Shown here piece after piece: positions 54,092 to 63,151 of a stretch of DNA of 64,000 bases; position 1 is the first letter of the stretch; each line of letters opens with the position of its first letter. The stretch lies in NCBI RefSeq assembly GCF_030010375.1, contig NZ_JASCRY010000001.1, positions 1,664,194-1,728,193 of the forward strand. Direction: 5' to 3'. The position numbers and the translations under genes are program-made. The stretch comes from Flavobacterium yafengii (GTDB taxonomy: Bacteria > Bacteroidota > Bacteroidia > Flavobacteriales > Flavobacteriaceae). The notes under the pieces are model-generated. The model did not search any database, had not been told where the DNA came from, and worked only from the letters and a program-made list of their open reading frames with translations.

Positions 54092-54562
54092 TTAGCAACA
54101 GCCTCCACCAGGAGTGCAGCTATTGGTTTGACTTGGAATTTCAGATAATTTCACTTTTTGTTTTTCTGCAGGAATGCCACATTGATCTTGTGCCAAACAT
54201 GCTGTTTGTTTGTTTAATAAAGTAAATGCTGTTCCGTTGAAACCAATATCGTATTTTCCAATCGTTTCTGCTTGGAATTCTACTTCTACTTCATAATCTT
54301 CAATTCCCAGTATTTTTTCTGAAAGAGCAATGATATCCAAAAGTTTTTTTGGTTTTAGACGGTGTTCAAAGTCATTGGCATCCCATAATTGGAAGTTAAC
54401 AACGGTTTCTTTTCGAACTTTTCCACCGCAATCAATAAAGTTTTTGGTGATTAAGCCCACTTCAGTTACGTGAAAATGTTCTGGAACATAGGTTCCGTTT
54501 GGTAATACAAAAACAACGTTTTCTAACGTGCTCAACTCTTTTTTAATTTCTGATAATTTCAT
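54092..54562 (-). CDS. DUF6428-family protein of the arsenic operon
   Basis: A 156-residue soluble protein. The N-terminal half is well ordered (VFVLPNGTYVPEHFHVTEVG, then FIDCGGKVR); the C-terminal region has several cysteines (TACLAQDQCGI, ending CTPGGGCC), which could bind As(III) or another soft metal. This family is seen mainly in Bacteroidota ars operons and lacks a defined function. It lies between arsR (19 bp) and arsC (15 bp). Confidence 0.8.
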   Translation of the reverse strand: MKLSEIKKELSTLENVVFVLPNGTYVPEHFHVTEVGLITKNFIDCGGKVRKETVVNFQLWDANDFEHRLKPKKLLDIIALSEKILGIEDYEVEVEFQAETIGKYDIGFNGTAFTLLNKQTACLAQDQCGIPAEKQKVKLSEIPSQTNSCTPGGGCC

Positions 54563-54581
54563 GATTCTTGTAATTTAAAAA

Positions 54582-54914
54582 TTAACAACATTGATTTTTC
54601 TTGTTCTCTAAATAGGTATTGATGTGCTGAAAAAAGCCCTTTATTTTATTAAAACCTTCTTCGTTAAGGCAATAGCAAATGGCATTTCCTTCAAAATTGC
54701 CTTTTATAAGTCCGGCATTTTTTAGTTCTTTCAAATGCTGCGAAACAGTAGGTTGGGCTAGTGGCAGTTCGTTTACAATATCGCCACACACACAACTGTT
54801 TACTTTGATGAGGTGTTGTATAATAGCAATACGTGCAGGATGGCCTATGGCTTTCGCTAAAGTTGCCAATTCGTTTTGCTCGTCTGTAAAATGTTCTGAT
54901 TTAGTAATTCCCAT
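54582..54914 (-). CDS. arsR: ArsR-family arsenic-responsive repressor
   Basis: A 110-residue winged-helix repressor from the ATG at 54914; an earlier ATG at 54962 adds a hydrophobic stretch that spans the operator and is rejected. The metal site motif [14 protein letters not shown] matches the ELCVCDL type As(III)-binding helix, and [16 protein letters not shown] is the recognition helix. It heads the five-gene operon and should be released from DNA by As(III). A terminal Cys pair (NQCC) may also take part in sensing. Confidence 0.93.
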   Translation of the reverse strand: MGITKSEHFTDEQNELATLAKAIGHPARIAIIQHLIKVNSCVCGDIVNELPLAQPTVSQHLKELKNAGLIKGNFEGNAICYCLNEEGFNKIKGFFQHINTYLENKKNQCC

Positions 54915-54944
54915 CGTTATATATTTATATTGCAATATTACGAT
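54913..54944. promoter_or_regulatory. ArsR operator candidate
   Basis: ATCGTTATAT (54913-54922) faces ATATTACGAT (54935-54944) with one mismatch, and within it ATATTGCAATAT (54927-54938) is a perfect 12-nt palindrome. The site overlaps the arsR start codon, a position where a dimeric repressor would block both transcription and initiation. Confidence 0.55.
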
Positions 54945-54999
54945 ATAGATATGTAAAAACAAAATTTAGAATAGTAAATTTTTAAAAGTCATTCAAAAT

Positions 55000-55383
55000 T
55001 TACATCCATTTCGATAGAAAATCAATCAGTTCTTCTCTCAATTCTCTAAAAAGTTTTTCAAAAATGGCAATACTTTCTCGGTGCTTTTTATGGTCTGAAA
55101 ATTTTTCTTGATCAATTGCATTTGGATTCTTTAGTACAGCTGCCTTAAGATACGATTCGTGACTTTTAATATCGTGATTTAAGATATCTATCTGTTCCTT
55201 TTGAATAATCAGCTGATTATGAAAATAATCTGCCAGGGAGCGTACCTCATTTGAAGTATTCTTTTCTGCAACCTCCGTAATTCGATCAGCCATAATTTTA
55301 AGCTCATCTTTATAGAACAAAAGTTTGTTTAGCCACGTTTTATGTTCTTCGTGTAATTCATAAATTGTTTTTTTAGTTTCCAT
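55000..55383 (-). CDS. small coiled-coil protein, unknown
   Basis: A 127-residue, almost entirely helical charged protein (ELHEEHKTWLNKLLFYKDEL, KEQIDILNHDIKSHESYL, FEKLFRELREELIDFLS), likely a helical bundle. No family is named with confidence. It is separated by 80-90 bp from a small HMA-like gene and may be expressed with it. Nearby arsenic genes are in a separate operon. Confidence 0.65.
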   Translation of the reverse strand: METKKTIYELHEEHKTWLNKLLFYKDELKIMADRITEVAEKNTSNEVRSLADYFHNQLIIQKEQIDILNHDIKSHESYLKAAVLKNPNAIDQEKFSDHKKHRESIAIFEKLFRELREELIDFLSKWM

Positions 55384-55470
55384 TTTTTTGTCTTTTTAAT
55401 AATTTGAGTTTTTCTTTATTTTAATAAAAATTGTAAAAGGGAAAGCTTTGGGGGAATTTATTCCAAAATA

Positions 55471-55731
55471 TCAAAGCTCAAATAGATCTTTTGGAATAGC
55501 ATGAAATCCGACTAGTTTAACTCGATTTTCAATATCACTTATAGGTATCATTTTGGAAGTGTGTACTGTAAATTCTCTTGGGAAAATTCCAGTATTCAAT
55601 ACAACTTCTTTTATTCCGTCTAATTCTAATAGGCTAGATTTTATTTCTATTAAATCAATATCTTCTATAGCATTTGTCCCAAAAATTTTGCCATGATTAC
55701 CCGGGATTACATTATCAGTTAGTACACTCAT
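55471..55731 (-). CDS. HMA-like ferredoxin-fold protein lacking the metal cysteines
   Basis: An 86-residue protein with the beta-alpha-beta-beta-alpha-beta pattern of heavy-metal-associated domains (LIEIKSSLLELDGIKEVVLN, then FTVHTSKMIPISDIENRVKLVGFHA). The MxCxxC metal loop is missing, so metal binding by that route is unlikely. It is upstream of the coiled-coil gene. Role unknown. Confidence 0.65.
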   Translation of the reverse strand: MSVLTDNVIPGNHGKIFGTNAIEDIDLIEIKSSLLELDGIKEVVLNTGIFPREFTVHTSKMIPISDIENRVKLVGFHAIPKDLFEL

Positions 55732-55856
55732 GTCTTTATTTTTTATAATTAGTAATTGAGTTATATTTTGAATTAAGTAGCTTAAAGTTAGTAATTTATG
55801 TTTTATAAAAATGAAAAAAAATAAAATTTTTAACTTTCAAAAATAAATTGATTCAA

Positions 55857-55892
55857 TAAAAAAATCCCTGAACAAAAAGCATGTTTAGGGAT
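55857..55892 (-). terminator. rho-independent terminator of the CoA-transferase gene
   Basis: Stem ATCCCTGAACA (55864-55874) / TGTTTAGGGAT (55882-55892), one G-U pair, with a T-rich tail on the minus strand. Confidence 0.75.
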
Positions 55893-55913
55893 GTTTAAAA
55901 ATATATATAATTA

Positions 55914-57434
55914 CTAATGCAAGGGTAATTCAACTGAACAGTTTTGTTTCATGCTGCCGGTTTCAATATATCTGGAGTGTAGTTTGAACGCTTCTTCTAA
56001 AATGTGAGGTGTATGTCCGCCGCGCAAACAAGCCCGATTAAAATAATTTGATAATTCGTCTTTGTATTCCGGATGCGTACAATTTTCAATGATAACTTTG
56101 GCGCGTTCTCTGGGTGCAAGTCCTCTTAAATCGGCAATTCCTTGTTCGGTGATTAAAATATCAACATCATGTTCCGTATGGTCCACGTGTGAAACCATTG
56201 GTAAAACATGAGAAATGGCATTATATTCTTTTGAAGATGATTGGGTAACAAAAATACTCAAATAGGCATTTCGGGCAAAATCACCCGAACCACCAATACC
56301 GTTCATCATCTTGGTTCCAGAAATATGGGTTGAATTTACATTTCCATAAATATCAAATTCAATGGCTGTATTTATGGCTATAACTCCTAATCTTCGTATC
56401 ACTTCGGCTGAATTGCTGATGGTTTGCGGTCGAAGTAGAATTTTGTCCTTGTACTTTTCGAAATTATCAAGAATGTGTTTATAGCAATTTTCAGAAACGG
56501 TTACGGAAGAAGCCGATGCAAAATCTAATTTTCCGCTGTCAATTAGTTCAAAAGTGCTGTCCTGCAAGACTTCGGAATACATTACTAAATTTTCAAAATT
56601 TCCTTTGGCAAAGCCAGACATGACCGCATTAGCTACTTTTCCTATTCCCGCTTGTAACGGCATTAATGATTTGGTTAAGCGTCCTTCTTTGATTTCATTT
56701 TCAAAAAAAGCCAGTAAATGATTGGCAATGGCAGCCGTTTTGGGATCTATTGCAGTTACTTGTGCCGGACTATCAGGAATTTCTGTGAAAACAATTCCAA
56801 TGACTTTGTCAGGATCAATCGTGATATAATCGGTTCCAATTCTTTCATCTGCAGCTGTGATGTTTAAAACGTCTCGATTTGGATAATTTTTTGAAATATA
56901 AATATCATGAATCCCTTTGAATTCAAATGGTATGGAAGTATTTATTTCGATGATGATTTTATCGGCCGCATGCGCAAAAGTAGCTGAATTTCCAACTGAG
57001 GTTGTTGGAATTACATTTCCATTCTCATCAATGTACGTGGCCTCAATTACAGCAATGTCAATTTTTGGAAGGTGTTTGTTTTCTAATAATTCGGCTGTTT
57101 CACTTAAATGTTGGTCTATAAAAAGTACTTTTCCTTCGTTTATTTTTTTTCGTAAAGTAGCATCAACCTGAAATGGCATTCTTTTGTACAAAGCGTTATT
57201 GTTAGCTAAGTCCGCATCTGTGGTATGCCCTAAAGAAGCACCGGTAATTAATGTGATTCCAATAGTTTCTGATTTTGCTCTTTCGGCAAAAGCAGGTAAA
57301 ACAGCTTTACTGTCACCAGCTTTTGTAAATCCACTGGTTCCGATAGTCATTTTGTCTTTGAAAAATAAAGCGGCATCTTGTGCAGAAATAACTTTGTCTT
57401 TGTAACTTTGAAATCTAATTCTATCCGACTGCAT
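55914..57434 (-). CDS. acetyl-CoA hydrolase / succinyl-CoA:acetate CoA-transferase family protein
   Basis: A 506-residue class I CoA-transferase. The catalytic glutamate is probably E288 (MYSEVLQDSTFELIDSG), and GIGGSGDFARNAYLSIFVT holds the CoA-binding loop. TSGFTKAGDSKAV near the N-terminus is typical. It exchanges CoA between acetate and succinate, or hydrolyses acetyl-CoA; transferase activity is more likely for this length and motif set. A single leftward gene divergent from the AraC regulator. Confidence 0.92.
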   Translation of the reverse strand: MQSDRIRFQSYKDKVISAQDAALFFKDKMTIGTSGFTKAGDSKAVLPAFAERAKSETIGITLITGASLGHTTDADLANNNALYKRMPFQVDATLRKKINEGKVLFIDQHLSETAELLENKHLPKIDIAVIEATYIDENGNVIPTTSVGNSATFAHAADKIIIEINTSIPFEFKGIHDIYISKNYPNRDVLNITAADERIGTDYITIDPDKVIGIVFTEIPDSPAQVTAIDPKTAAIANHLLAFFENEIKEGRLTKSLMPLQAGIGKVANAVMSGFAKGNFENLVMYSEVLQDSTFELIDSGKLDFASASSVTVSENCYKHILDNFEKYKDKILLRPQTISNSAEVIRRLGVIAINTAIEFDIYGNVNSTHISGTKMMNGIGGSGDFARNAYLSIFVTQSSSKEYNAISHVLPMVSHVDHTEHDVDILITEQGIADLRGLAPRERAKVIIENCTHPEYKDELSNYFNRACLRGGHTPHILEEAFKLHSRYIETGSMKQNCSVELPLH

Positions 57435-57591
57435 AATTATGTGTTTTTAATAAAAAAATAACCAAAAATTGATGTTTTGATAATGAATTAAATCAATTTT
57501 TAGATTTTAATTTATATCATGTACAATTTTAGTGAAATTAAGAACTGGATAAATATCGTAATAAGTCATAAAAATATTCATTTCAGCCACA

Positions 57592-58410
57592 ATGAGTCCA
57601 TTAGAAACTTTAGAAGAGAAATATTATATAAAAGAGGTTGATACCGATAAAAAAAGTATTTATTGCCACCATGATTTGATGGGTGAATTGTTAATTCCAA
57701 CTCACAAGCATGAAAAAGCTCAAATGCTCTATTCTGAAGGTGGTATTGTTCACGTCACCACTGAAACCAAATCTTATTTTCTTCCTGCGCGTCATTTTAT
57801 CTGGATTCCAGGCGGAATAAAACATAGTATTCATCCCAATTCTGAGCATGTCATGATGCGGAATTTGTATTTTCCAATAGATTCAAATGAAGATCCTTTT
57901 TATGAAAAAGAAGGCATTTATCCCATTAACGATTTATTGCTGCAAATGATGCTTTTCACAAACCGATGGAACGGAAATCTAAAAAAGGGGACTAGAAATT
58001 TTAGTATTGCCAATGCAATAAAAGCCATTTTACCAGAAATCTGTCTGACTAATTTACCGTTATCGTTGCCTTTGCCAAAGGATATTCGCCTGAATAAAAT
58101 CATTAGTTATTTAGATAAAAACTTGGGAGAAACTATTTTGTTCTCTGATTTGGCCAATCGATTTGGTTTTAGCGAGCGCTCTTTGTATCGTTTGTTCCAA
58201 AAAGATTTGGGCATGTCATTCATTCAATATTTCACGATTCGGAGAATTTTAAAAGCAATTGAATTGTTACTCGAAAAAAATCTATCTGTTAATGAAGTGG
58301 CGCAAGCTGTGGGATATAGTAGCGTTCCAACTTTTAGCAACACATTTTTCAAGATTTTAGGACAACGCCCTTCTGATTATTTAAAAGGGATTGAAATATT
58401 AAAAAAGTAG
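57592..58410 (+). CDS. AraC-family regulator
   Basis: A 272-residue regulator. The N-terminal cupin part (LLIPTHKHEKAQMLYSEGGI, then PARHFIWIPGGIKHS) would bind a small effector and the C-terminal region has the two helix-turn-helix motifs (FSDLANRFGFSERSLYRLFQ and VNEVAQAVGYSSVPTFSNTF). It is 146 bp upstream of the efflux operon start and reads the same way, so it is the natural regulator of that operon, possibly responding to a toxic compound. Confidence 0.9.
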   Translation: MSPLETLEEKYYIKEVDTDKKSIYCHHDLMGELLIPTHKHEKAQMLYSEGGIVHVTTETKSYFLPARHFIWIPGGIKHSIHPNSEHVMMRNLYFPIDSNEDPFYEKEGIYPINDLLLQMMLFTNRWNGNLKKGTRNFSIANAIKAILPEICLTNLPLSLPLPKDIRLNKIISYLDKNLGETILFSDLANRFGFSERSLYRLFQKDLGMSFIQYFTIRRILKAIELLLEKNLSVNEVAQAVGYSSVPTFSNTFFKILGQRPSDYLKGIEILKK

Positions 58411-58493
58411 TTTTTCACAGCACTCATTTTCTGCAATCGTTATAGTGTTTGTCCTTGTTTTATAATTGTCTGAAATGAATAAATAGTTGGCTT

Positions 58494-58523
58494 TTGTTGA
58501 TTTTACGGCATGGATTAAATTTG
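58494..58523 (+). promoter_or_regulatory. promoter of the efflux operon
   Basis: TTG at 58494-58496 and TAAATTTG at 58516-58523 with 19 bp between form an exact Bacteroidota promoter. It lies inside the longer reading frame that begins at 58487, which shows that translation begins later, at the ATG at 58556. Confidence 0.75.
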
Positions 58524-58555
58524 GGAACTTTGTATTCTATTCCTTTATCTATATT

Positions 58556-59923
58556 ATGTTTCTTAAAAATCAGGTTTTTTTGAACCAAGCGAAAATTAAT
58601 TTTTCAAAAAATTACTTGTTGCTATTCCTCTTCTTTCATGGATTCACTTCATTACAGGCACAACAAGTTTCCACAATTTCTTTGAATGATGCTTTAAAAA
58701 TTGCTAAAGAAAATAATAAGGCGATTCAGAAATCTCATATCGAACAGCGAATCTCAGAAAAAGAAATTGCAGTGACAAAAAATCTTCGTTTGCCGGAAGT
58801 TAATTTTAATGCGATGTATTCCCGATTATCTGACTTGACGGAATACGAAGGTGGTTTTTTCTCAGACAAACATACCTATACTCCTGAACCTGGAACCGTA
58901 CTATATGATGTCGTTACAAAATTTGATGTACCGCTTTATGCTGGTAATAAAATCAATAATGCGATTAAAAAGTCGAAAGAGGAAAACGAAATTGCCAAAA
59001 TCAAGGTAGAGAAGACGCAGAATAACATTCAATTACAGGTGATAGCTACTTTTTTGGGCATTTATAAAATGATGGAACTCCAGAAAATCATTGGCGAAAG
59101 CATTAAAGAAGAACAGGAACGATTGAAAGAAGTGAAAGCTTTTAAAACCTTTGGAACGGTTACTAAAAACGAAGTGTTGCGTTCTGAGTTGCAACTTTCA
59201 GATCGTGAGCTTAATTCGTTAACGAATAAAAAAAACATCAAAATTGCACTTCAAGAGTTAAAAACAGTATTGCAGTTGCCCGAGGAAGTTGAAATTGCTA
59301 TTGATACAACAGGATTACTCGATATCGCTCCTTTGAAAGACTATGATTTCTATTTTAAAGAGACGCTTCAAAACGAAGAAATGCGTATCGCAAATAGGGA
59401 AGTGGACGTTAAAAAAACAGAGTTAAAAATGGTGAAAGGGAATTATTATCCTAAGGTCAGCTTCTTTGGAAATTATAATCTAAAATATCCTGACTACATG
59501 TTGTTTACGCTGAATCGTTCTTATCTCTATACCATAGGGCAAATAGGAGTAGAGGCTACTTATAATTTGTCGGGTTTATATAAAAATAAAGCCAAAGTTC
59601 AGGTTGCCAATTTAAAAGTGGATTTGCAAGAAAATGAATCGGAGCTTGTGAAAAATGAAATGGTGGATAAAGTGTTTAGAAAGCATACCCAATATCAGGA
59701 AATACTGGACAAGTTACCGGTTACAGATAAAGCATTGGATTTAGCCAATGAAAATTATCGCATTGTAAAAGTAAAATACCTTAACCAACTGGTTTTGATT
59801 ACGGAAATGGTCGATGCGGATAATGCGTTGCTTCAGGCAAAATTCAACAAAGTTTCCACTAGAATAGATATGGTTATGAAACAGTATGAATTGCTCCATA
59901 CGGCAGGATTACTCAACAAATAA
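58556..59923 (+). CDS. TolC-family outer-membrane efflux protein
   Basis: A 455-residue outer-membrane channel. Start at the ATG at 58556, since the promoter -7 box is at 58516-58523 and the only earlier start is a TTG. Signal peptide ends LQAQ (about residue 36). The two repeated coiled-coil halves are visible: ISLNDALKIAKENNKAIQKS near the N-terminus, and AKVQVANLKVDLQENESELV with YRIVKVKYLNQLVLITEMVD in the second half. It forms the exit duct for the HlyD/MFS pair that follows. Confidence 0.92.
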   Translation: MFLKNQVFLNQAKINFSKNYLLLFLFFHGFTSLQAQQVSTISLNDALKIAKENNKAIQKSHIEQRISEKEIAVTKNLRLPEVNFNAMYSRLSDLTEYEGGFFSDKHTYTPEPGTVLYDVVTKFDVPLYAGNKINNAIKKSKEENEIAKIKVEKTQNNIQLQVIATFLGIYKMMELQKIIGESIKEEQERLKEVKAFKTFGTVTKNEVLRSELQLSDRELNSLTNKKNIKIALQELKTVLQLPEEVEIAIDTTGLLDIAPLKDYDFYFKETLQNEEMRIANREVDVKKTELKMVKGNYYPKVSFFGNYNLKYPDYMLFTLNRSYLYTIGQIGVEATYNLSGLYKNKAKVQVANLKVDLQENESELVKNEMVDKVFRKHTQYQEILDKLPVTDKALDLANENYRIVKVKYLNQLVLITEMVDADNALLQAKFNKVSTRIDMVMKQYELLHTAGLLNK

Positions 59924-59958
59924 TAATTCAATTTAATATAATTTAGTTTCAAATTTAT

Positions 59959-61011
59959 ATGGTAAAAGTTCATAATTCGTCAAGAGCTCATCGATCATTT
60001 CATAGATTAATTACCGTGATATCCGGTATGCTGGTTCTCGGCGGAATTGTTTTAGGGATTTGGTTTTATATTTTTAATAAAAATCACGAAGAAACTAATG
60101 ACGCCCAGGTGGATCAATATGTAACGCCAATTATGGCTCGAATTACAGGGTATGTAACTGAAGTGCGCTATAATGAAAATCAATTTGTTCACAAAGGCGA
60201 TACATTACTAGTAATTGACGATAGGGAATACAAAGCGCATTTAGACATGGCATTGGCCGATGTTGAAAATGCAAAAAGCAATAGCATTGTGATTGAAAAA
60301 AATGTCGCAACAACTTCTAATGTAACTTCCGTTAGACTAGCTCAGTTACAAGCTGCAAAAACAGAAGTTTGGAAAACAAAATTGGAATACAATCGCTATA
60401 AAGGATTAGTAAGCCAAGAAGCGGCTACTGAACAACAGCTTGAAAAAGTAAAAGCGGATTATGAATTGGCTCAAGCGCATTATCAGGAAATAGTAAACAC
60501 GATTCAATCGGCGGTATTGAACACCTCAGAAGCTTCGGCTAAAATACCTACGGCTCAGACTATAATTCAGTCCAAGCAAGCGGTTGCTGACAATGCTACT
60601 TTGTTTCTTTCCTATACTGTAATTACAGCTCCTTATGATGGTTGGGTTGGTAAAAAAATCATGCAACCGGGACAAATGATAAAAGAAGGGCAGACCTTAG
60701 TTTCTATCGTTAGCAAGGAAAAGTGGATTACGGCTAATTTCAAGGAAACACAACTGCAATATTTATCCATTGGCCAAGAAGTGGAGCTGAAAGCAGATGC
60801 AATAAGTGGAAGAGAATTTATAGGAACTATTGAATCTTTATCGCCAGCCAGTGGCGCACGTTTTTCATTATTGCCTCCTGATAATGCAACGGGTAACTTT
60901 ATAAAAATAGAGCAAAGAATTCCAGTTCGAATAAAATTAAAAGAAAGTGATGCACAAACGGACTTTCTTAGAGCCGGTATGAATGTTACCGTTATTGCCG
61001 AACACAAATAA
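59959..61011 (+). CDS. HlyD/EmrA-family membrane fusion protein
   Basis: A 350-residue periplasmic adaptor. One N-terminal membrane helix (about 22-42), lipoyl-like half ARITGYVTEVRYNENQFVHKGD at about 58-80, a long alpha-hairpin (about 110-200), the second lipoyl half YTVITAPYDGWVGKKIMQPG, and beta-barrel domain. It starts 35 bp after the TolC gene stop and ends 4 bp before the MFS gene start. Confidence 0.94.
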   Translation: MVKVHNSSRAHRSFHRLITVISGMLVLGGIVLGIWFYIFNKNHEETNDAQVDQYVTPIMARITGYVTEVRYNENQFVHKGDTLLVIDDREYKAHLDMALADVENAKSNSIVIEKNVATTSNVTSVRLAQLQAAKTEVWKTKLEYNRYKGLVSQEAATEQQLEKVKADYELAQAHYQEIVNTIQSAVLNTSEASAKIPTAQTIIQSKQAVADNATLFLSYTVITAPYDGWVGKKIMQPGQMIKEGQTLVSIVSKEKWITANFKETQLQYLSIGQEVELKADAISGREFIGTIESLSPASGARFSLLPPDNATGNFIKIEQRIPVRIKLKESDAQTDFLRAGMNVTVIAEHK

Positions 61012-61015
61012 TCCA

Positions 61016-62599
61016 ATGTCAAAAACAAGTATTTTTAAATCTTGGGTTCCTAACTGGGCCATTATTGCTATAATATTTTTCTGCATGTTGCATTCCATGG
61101 TTTTATTAGGAGTATATACTTCTAATGTGACGTATGCAGCAAGTTTTTTGGATGTAGAAGTTGAAGATTTACAGTTTTCGATGTGTGTTACCTATGGGAC
61201 TTTTTTAGCTACCATTCTTATCGAAAGTCGGTTTTTTAAGTTTTTTCCAACCAAGAAATATTTTCTGGTTATTTATAGTTTGGCAGCTTTAACATTTATA
61301 CTAACGGCTTACATAGAAAATTTTTATTTGTTTATTATGCTAAGAATGGCCGAAGGAATTCTGATGGCATTACCAGTTTTACCCTTAAGACAATTTTTGA
61401 TTGCACGGTTTAAGTCTAAAAATGCCGTGATTATTGCTTTTACAATTAATTATGGAGCCTTGATGCTGGCTTCTCCTTTTATAATGAATATTGCGGTGTG
61501 GTTGCTGGAGAATTACGATTGGAAATATATGGCGTATGGTTCCGCTTTTTTCCAAATTGTGTGCGTGGCTTTGGTTATGATTACCTTTAATAACAATCGG
61601 TTTCATAAAAAAATTCCGTTGTATCAGATTGATTGGGCCAGTTTTATTCTTGTGCTTACCGCTATTTTGTGCGGTAGTTATTTTGTGGTTTATGGTCAAA
61701 AAAAATATTGGTTTGAATCCCCCCAAATTGTTGCAGCACTCATTGTTGCCTTGCTAACAGGAGGTTTTTTTATTGCCCGACAAATGCTGGTGAAGAGACC
61801 TACTTTTGATATGCGAGTCTTTCGCTATGCGAATCTAAGGACCGGATTGTTGTTATCCGTAGTTTTCTACATTGCCAGAGCAACATTGAATATTTGTCAT
61901 AGTACGATGGCAGTTGTCTGGAATTGGGAGCCTTCAAGAGTGGCGCATGTGCAGTATTTGAATTTGACAGGAAATGTAATTGGGATGATTTTGACTGTGG
62001 TGTTTTTGTCCAAATCCGTAGCTTCTCGCTATATTTTTATAATCGGATTTTCACTTTTAGCGCTATTTCATTTTTGGTTTACGTTTCTTTTTGTGCCGGA
62101 TGCATCCCTGTTTGATATTGCGATTCCGTATATGTTACAGGGTGTGGCTGTAGGAATAATATTTGTTCCGTTAGTCTTGTTCACGGTATCTGCCGTTCCT
62201 ACGCACTATGCTCCTTTTGCGGGAGTAGTGGGAGTTGCAGGGCGTTTTTGGGGAAGTATAATGGGTTTTGCCATGATTCAAAACGCAGGATTGTTTTTAC
62301 AGAGTACCCATTTTACAAAATTCAGACAATTTGTTCTTCCCGAAAGTCCAGAAACGCAAATGCGTGTCGAACAACTCACCCGAAGTTTTATGACTAAAGG
62401 CTATACTGTGGATGACTCCAATACATTAGCGATGAAACAAATTATCAGTTCGGTTTCAAAACAATCGGTTTTATTGTCCAATATGGAAATCTTTACTGCT
62501 ATTGGTTATCTAATGGTTATTGTGGTTGTTTTTCTATTGCTTAATCAGCATTTAAGACAAACATTTGACCTTTTAAAAAATAGAATTTGGGGTACTTAA
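61016..62599 (+). CDS. MFS drug efflux transporter of the DHA2/EmrB type
   Basis: A 527-residue transporter starting at the ATG at 61016, 4 bp after the HlyD gene; the frame can be read from 60983 but that start overlaps the previous gene. About fourteen hydrophobic helices are present, with conserved motif-like LRMAEGILMALPVLPLRQFLI. With TolC and HlyD it forms a tripartite EmrAB-type pump exporting hydrophobic toxicants or antibiotics. A terminator follows. Confidence 0.93.
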   Translation: MSKTSIFKSWVPNWAIIAIIFFCMLHSMVLLGVYTSNVTYAASFLDVEVEDLQFSMCVTYGTFLATILIESRFFKFFPTKKYFLVIYSLAALTFILTAYIENFYLFIMLRMAEGILMALPVLPLRQFLIARFKSKNAVIIAFTINYGALMLASPFIMNIAVWLLENYDWKYMAYGSAFFQIVCVALVMITFNNNRFHKKIPLYQIDWASFILVLTAILCGSYFVVYGQKKYWFESPQIVAALIVALLTGGFFIARQMLVKRPTFDMRVFRYANLRTGLLLSVVFYIARATLNICHSTMAVVWNWEPSRVAHVQYLNLTGNVIGMILTVVFLSKSVASRYIFIIGFSLLALFHFWFTFLFVPDASLFDIAIPYMLQGVAVGIIFVPLVLFTVSAVPTHYAPFAGVVGVAGRFWGSIMGFAMIQNAGLFLQSTHFTKFRQFVLPESPETQMRVEQLTRSFMTKGYTVDDSNTLAMKQIISSVSKQSVLLSNMEIFTAIGYLMVIVVVFLLLNQHLRQTFDLLKNRIWGT

Positions 62600-62628
62600 A
62601 AAGGTGTACTGTAAAGTTTTAAATAGAA

Positions 62629-62672
62629 AATACCCTATTCTGATGAAGTGTAAGAATAGAGTATTCTTTTAT
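62629..62672 (+). terminator. probable terminator of the efflux operon
   Basis: AATACCCTATTCT (62629-62641) pairs with AGAATAGAGTATT (62653-62665), one mismatch, followed by CTTTTAT. Confidence 0.7.
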
Positions 62673-62742
62673 ACTTATATAATCTATTTTTATTTAAAAA
62701 TGTTTAACTTAGTGTTCTGAAAATCAATTAAATAAGTGTAAA

Positions 62743-63108
62743 ATGAATAATAGAAACGATAAATTGAATTTTGATAAAAGAAAACCGGGTAAAAAGGATA
62801 AAAATGCAATCCCGGATTCTCTTTTATATCCACCAAGTGAAGATATATACAGTCAATTCCATAAAGAAATGGAAATAGATCCGGAAGATATTTCTAAAAA
62901 TAAAGTCCCTGTTGAAATCAATAATGTCACGGAATTGAATGAAAAAAATTTTGAGGAGGATGTTTCTGGTGGAGATTTAGATGTTCCTGGCTCAGAATTA
63001 GATGATGAATTGGAAAACTCGGGAAATGAAGATGAAGAAAATAATCATTATAGTATAGGTGGCGACAATCATAGTAATTTAGATGAGAATTCTGGAGATA
63101 AAATTTAG
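62743..63108 (+). CDS. acidic low-complexity protein paired with a LigD-type phosphoesterase
   Basis: A 121-residue intrinsically disordered-looking protein. The basic N-terminal 25 residues are followed by an acidic C-terminal half rich in Asp, Glu, Gly and Asn (GGDLDVPGSELDDELENSG, then DEENNHYSIGGDNHSNLDE). PDSLLYPPSEDIY is a conserved-looking short stretch. No catalytic motif. It lies 43 bp before the phosphoesterase gene in the same orientation. A role as a partner or scaffold in DNA repair is only inferred. Confidence 0.7.
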   Translation: MNNRNDKLNFDKRKPGKKDKNAIPDSLLYPPSEDIYSQFHKEMEIDPEDISKNKVPVEINNVTELNEKNFEEDVSGGDLDVPGSELDDELENSGNEDEENNHYSIGGDNHSNLDENSGDKI

Positions 63109-63151
63109 TAGAAGGTTTTGTCGTAAATTTTAAATCCCAATCTAATTAATC

